Shown here: positions 15,988 through 18,198 of the stretch, one piece after another
How the letters are laid out: the number at the start of each line of letters is the position of its first letter
Position numbering within the stretch: the stretch's first letter is position 1
Source of the DNA: Desulfohalobiaceae bacterium
GTDB lineage: Bacteria; Desulfobacterota; Desulfovibrionia; Desulfovibrionales; Desulfothermaceae
Assembly (NCBI GenBank): GCA_021737525.1
Contig: JAIPDU010000008.1
Location: 1 to 18,198 of the forward strand
Length of the DNA stretch: 18,198 nt
Direction of reading: 5' to 3'
The notes under the pieces: generated by a model
Seen by the model: only the letters and a program-made list of their open reading frames with translations
Told to the model about the DNA's origin: nothing
The model's database searches: none
Position numbers and translations under genes: made by a program

Positions 15988-17985
15988 TCACACCAGCTCC
16001 AGATCCCAGTTGAAGGTGCTCGTGCGTCCTGCGCGGGGCACCTTTTGGGGCAAGCCGCTCTCCAGGTGCACGAAGAGGCTGTACCCCGCCTCCTCGAGCT
16101 CGCCTTCCATCTCGGTGAGATCCAGCTCCACATTGGGATAGATATAGCGATTCTGGCCCCGCTTGGTGAGCCAGAAGATCTCCTGCTTGGGGCTCTGGAT
16201 CTTGCGTCCCGTCTTGATTCCCGGATGGGCGGTGCGGGAGACGCAACAGGGCCAAAGCCCGCGGGTGACCATTCCCAAGGGCAGGGGGCTGCTCCGGGGC
16301 AGCTGGAGGTAGTCCCGGCGGGAGAGCTCCGGGCTGACAATCGCTCCGGACAGGCCCATCCGCCGCAGCTCCTCCACCGCCAGGGGGTTGGCGGTGTTGC
16401 AGAACGGGCCGGCCAGGAGCCGCAGAGCCTTCAGATCCGGAAAGAGGTCCCGCTGCCACGGGGCGCCCAGGACGAAGCGCCTGGCCCCTTTCCCGGTCAG
16501 CATGCGGATTCCTTCCAGCCACTGCCCCTCCTCGTCGGGCCAGATCGCCGGAGGCAGCCAGAACCAGCAGCTGCGGGCCCTGCCCATGGCGATCTGTTGC
16601 ATACGTTCCAGGGTGAGCCACAATCCGGTTCGTCCCTTGCCCCTGGTGTGCGTGATGTCGGAGACAACCTCCATGCGGCCGGCTCTGCCGGGTTTCTTGG
16701 CTGCGCGGGGGAGCTTGGGGGAAAACTCCGATTCCGTGTTCTCTTGGGCATCTGTCTCCCGGAGCTGACCGGCGAGCTTGGCTATGGCCTCCTGCAGCTG
16801 GCGCTCCCTTCTGTCCACGAGAAAGACGGGCAGGCCGGGTCCGGCGCCGGAGCTGTGCCCGGGCAGGGTGAGCCCGCCTCCGCGGGGGACGTACTTGCTC
16901 ACCTTGTAGGTGCGGTGTCCGGGAAGGTCCTGGTATCCGATGCGCAGGAGGTCGCCGGGCAAAAGCTCCGTACGGGGCTTGAGGCGGGGGCTGCCGCCCT
17001 TGCCGGCTAGTTTGCCGGCGAACATACCGGAGCCGGTGTCCTCTTCCGGCTGGACCGGGATTTTGGGGCTCTGGGGAAGGAAGGAGTAGGATGTCCCCGG
17101 CCTGCCCAGGGCCTTGTCCAGCAGGGCGCTGGCCTCCTTTCTCGCCTCCGGCTCGCTGGAATGGTCCCGGAGGAGCTGATAGGCCCGGATGGTGTAGAAG
17201 ACGTAGTGGGGGCCCTTCTTGCGCCCCTCGATCTTCCAGCCCCGTACAGCGGGGGCGTCGAGCAGGGTCTTGCTCAAGACGTCCAGGCGCAGGTCCAGAC
17301 AGGAAAAGAAGCGCTCCTTGCTCGATCCATGCGTGTATAGCCTGCGGCAGGGCTGCACGCAATTGCCCCGGAGCCCGCTCTTTCCCCCCAGAAAGCTGCT
17401 CCAGTAGCAGCGTCCGGAGACGGCGTAGCAAAGTGCCCCGTGCACGAAGACTTCCAGCTCCAGCCCCGGTGGACAGGAGGCGGAAAGGTCCTTGATCTCG
17501 TCCAGGCTGAGCTCGCGGGGCAGCACGACGCGCGAGACACCCAGCCTGTCCCTGATGGTCCTTAAGGAGCCGCCAAGACAGGCCTGAGCCAGGGTGGACA
17601 GGTGCAACTCTCCCCTGAATCCAGTTTGGCGGGCCAGGTTGACTGCGGCGAGATCCTGCAGGATGAGCCCGTCCGGGTGGACATGGCGATTCAAAAGATC
17701 GATCCACTGCCCGGCGCTGGTCAGCTCCTCCGGCTTGATCAGGGCGTTCAGTGCCACATAGGTGCGTACCCCCCGATCTCGGGCCAACTCGGTGAGCCGG
17801 GCCAATTCATTCACTGCGAAGTTCGTGGCCTGCATGCGGGCGGAAAACCGCTGCAGACCGCAGTAGATGCTGTCCGCGCCTGCCGCTACTGCCGCCAGAA
17901 AGGCGTCGCGGTCCCCGGCCGGGGCCAGGATTTCCGGTGGGCTGCTTTGTTGGCTCAAATGGGTCATGGTCCTTTTTATGGTCAT
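15988..17985 (-). CDS. Long U32-family (peptidase U32 / RNA-hydroxylase-like) protein
   Basis: 665 aa, cytoplasmic, no signal peptide. The N-terminal U32 domain starts at about residue 18 (EILAPAGDRDAFLAAVAAGADSIYCG, in pieces: LAPAGD and AGADSIYCG). The family signature lies at 178-193 (EVFVHGALCYAVSGRC). Cys186, Cys193, Cys209 and Cys213 or Cys229 may bind an Fe-S cluster, as shown for UbiU/UbiV. Length resembles E. coli RlhA (23S rRNA C2501 hydroxylation), and TrhP acts on tRNA, so an RNA-hydroxylation role is more likely than proteolysis; the substrate cannot be fixed from sequence. A middle beta-rich region (~320-400) and a C-terminal half follow. The C-terminal half contains a degenerate U32-like stretch (536-585). 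The start could be ATG 17985 or in-frame ATG 17967; AAGGA sits just before the latter but with only a 2-nt spacer. Confidence 0.85.
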   Translation of the reverse strand: MTIKRTMTHLSQQSSPPEILAPAGDRDAFLAAVAAGADSIYCGLQRFSARMQATNFAVNELARLTELARDRGVRTYVALNALIKPEELTSAGQWIDLLNRHVHPDGLILQDLAAVNLARQTGFRGELHLSTLAQACLGGSLRTIRDRLGVSRVVLPRELSLDEIKDLSASCPPGLELEVFVHGALCYAVSGRCYWSSFLGGKSGLRGNCVQPCRRLYTHGSSKERFFSCLDLRLDVLSKTLLDAPAVRGWKIEGRKKGPHYVFYTIRAYQLLRDHSSEPEARKEASALLDKALGRPGTSYSFLPQSPKIPVQPEEDTGSGMFAGKLAGKGGSPRLKPRTELLPGDLLRIGYQDLPGHRTYKVSKYVPRGGGLTLPGHSSGAGPGLPVFLVDRRERQLQEAIAKLAGQLRETDAQENTESEFSPKLPRAAKKPGRAGRMEVVSDITHTRGKGRTGLWLTLERMQQIAMGRARSCWFWLPPAIWPDEEGQWLEGIRMLTGKGARRFVLGAPWQRDLFPDLKALRLLAGPFCNTANPLAVEELRRMGLSGAIVSPELSRRDYLQLPRSSPLPLGMVTRGLWPCCVSRTAHPGIKTGRKIQSPKQEIFWLTKRGQNRYIYPNVELDLTEMEGELEEAGYSLFVHLESGLPQKVPRAGRTSTFNWDLELV

Positions 17986-18135
17986 GGTTCAGAGGAAGAA
18001 GGGTCGAAGTGGAAGACTCCCTAGTGCAGGATTGCATTCAAATGGGCATTTGGGAAGCGTTGTTCTAGACAGGGTGTCGGTTTCAGACTCACGGTGTTCC
18101 AGGGGAGTTGATTCCGACCGGCCTGCCGGACGCAC

Positions 18136-18164
18136 ACATTCCGGTATACCGGGGCTTCTGTCAA
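18136..18164 (-). promoter_or_regulatory. Possible promoter for the U32 gene, weak -10
   Basis: A perfect -35 TTGACA (18164-18159) on the minus strand, but the hexamer at 17-nt spacing is GAATGT (18141-18136), a poor -10. The spacer contains the palindrome CCGGTATACCGG (18141-18152). It is about 150 nt upstream of the start codon. The rest of 17986-18198 shows no gene. Confidence 0.22.
18141..18152. other. Perfect 12-bp palindrome upstream of the U32 gene
   Basis: CCGGTATACCGG is fully self-complementary and lies between the TTGACA box and the U32 gene, a position where a repressor or activator could bind. A second small inverted repeat, GGGCTT (18152-18157) and AAGCCC (18163-18168), adjoins it. 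Confidence 0.35.
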
Positions 18165-18198
18165 GCCCGGGTGTCCGAAAAGGTTCTTCTCTTCGGGG

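Noticed and set aside
15902..17707. A 601-codon frame on the minus strand overlapping the U32 gene
   Set aside because: It is in another frame of a gene with clear U32 signatures, is Arg/Pro/Gly-rich and lacks conserved motifs.

Overview
This is an 18.2 kb stretch of GC-rich bacterial chromosome made almost entirely of core housekeeping genes. Gene content and order (alaS tail, PSP1-type ricT next to metG; carB next to purF; a KpsF/GutQ-type isomerase; a class A PBP; a long U32 protein) fit a Desulfovibrionales-like deltaproteobacterium (Desulfobacterota). That placement is inferred from protein style and neighbourhood, not from a search. No phage, IS, CRISPR, tRNA or rRNA gene is visible.

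Layout: (1) 3-1403 is the C-terminal part of alaS. (2) A 314-nt non-coding, hairpin-rich gap precedes a tight ricT-metG pair (1718-4816). (3) A 518-nt convergent gap (4817-5334) is filled with 7- and 8-nt tandem repeats around a more AT-rich, structured core. (4) On the minus strand lies a three-gene cluster, feoA-feoA-rtcB (7381 down to 5335). It has a near-consensus sigma70 promoter and a DtxR/IdeR-like 19-bp operator over the predicted transcription start. (5) Divergent from it is a plus-strand run, carB-purF-kdsD-pbp1A (7648-15789), with gaps of 60, 3 and 27 nt. (6) A second convergent gap (15790-15987) is again almost all heptamer repeats. (7) On the minus strand is a long U32-family protein (17985-15988), preceded by about 210 nt with no recognisable gene.

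Two things stand out. First, two stand-alone FeoA-like proteins, with no feoB beside them, are apparently co-transcribed with RtcB, a Mn-dependent RNA ligase. Their single visible promoter carries what looks like a metal-sensor operator, which suggests metal-regulated RNA repair or processing. Second, all four gene 3' ends that face another gene end (metG, rtcB, pbp1A, U32) carry a degenerate heptanucleotide tandem array within 0-12 nt of the stop codon. I saw no such array in the same-direction or divergent gaps. The repeat units differ between sites, but the 7-nt period is shared.

The plus-strand run mixes pyrimidine/arginine synthesis (carB), purine synthesis (purF), LPS sugar supply (D-arabinose-5-phosphate isomerase) and peptidoglycan polymerisation (PBP1A). 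It reads as a growth-linked operon, with hairpins in the carB leader and the carB-purF gap that may set relative expression.
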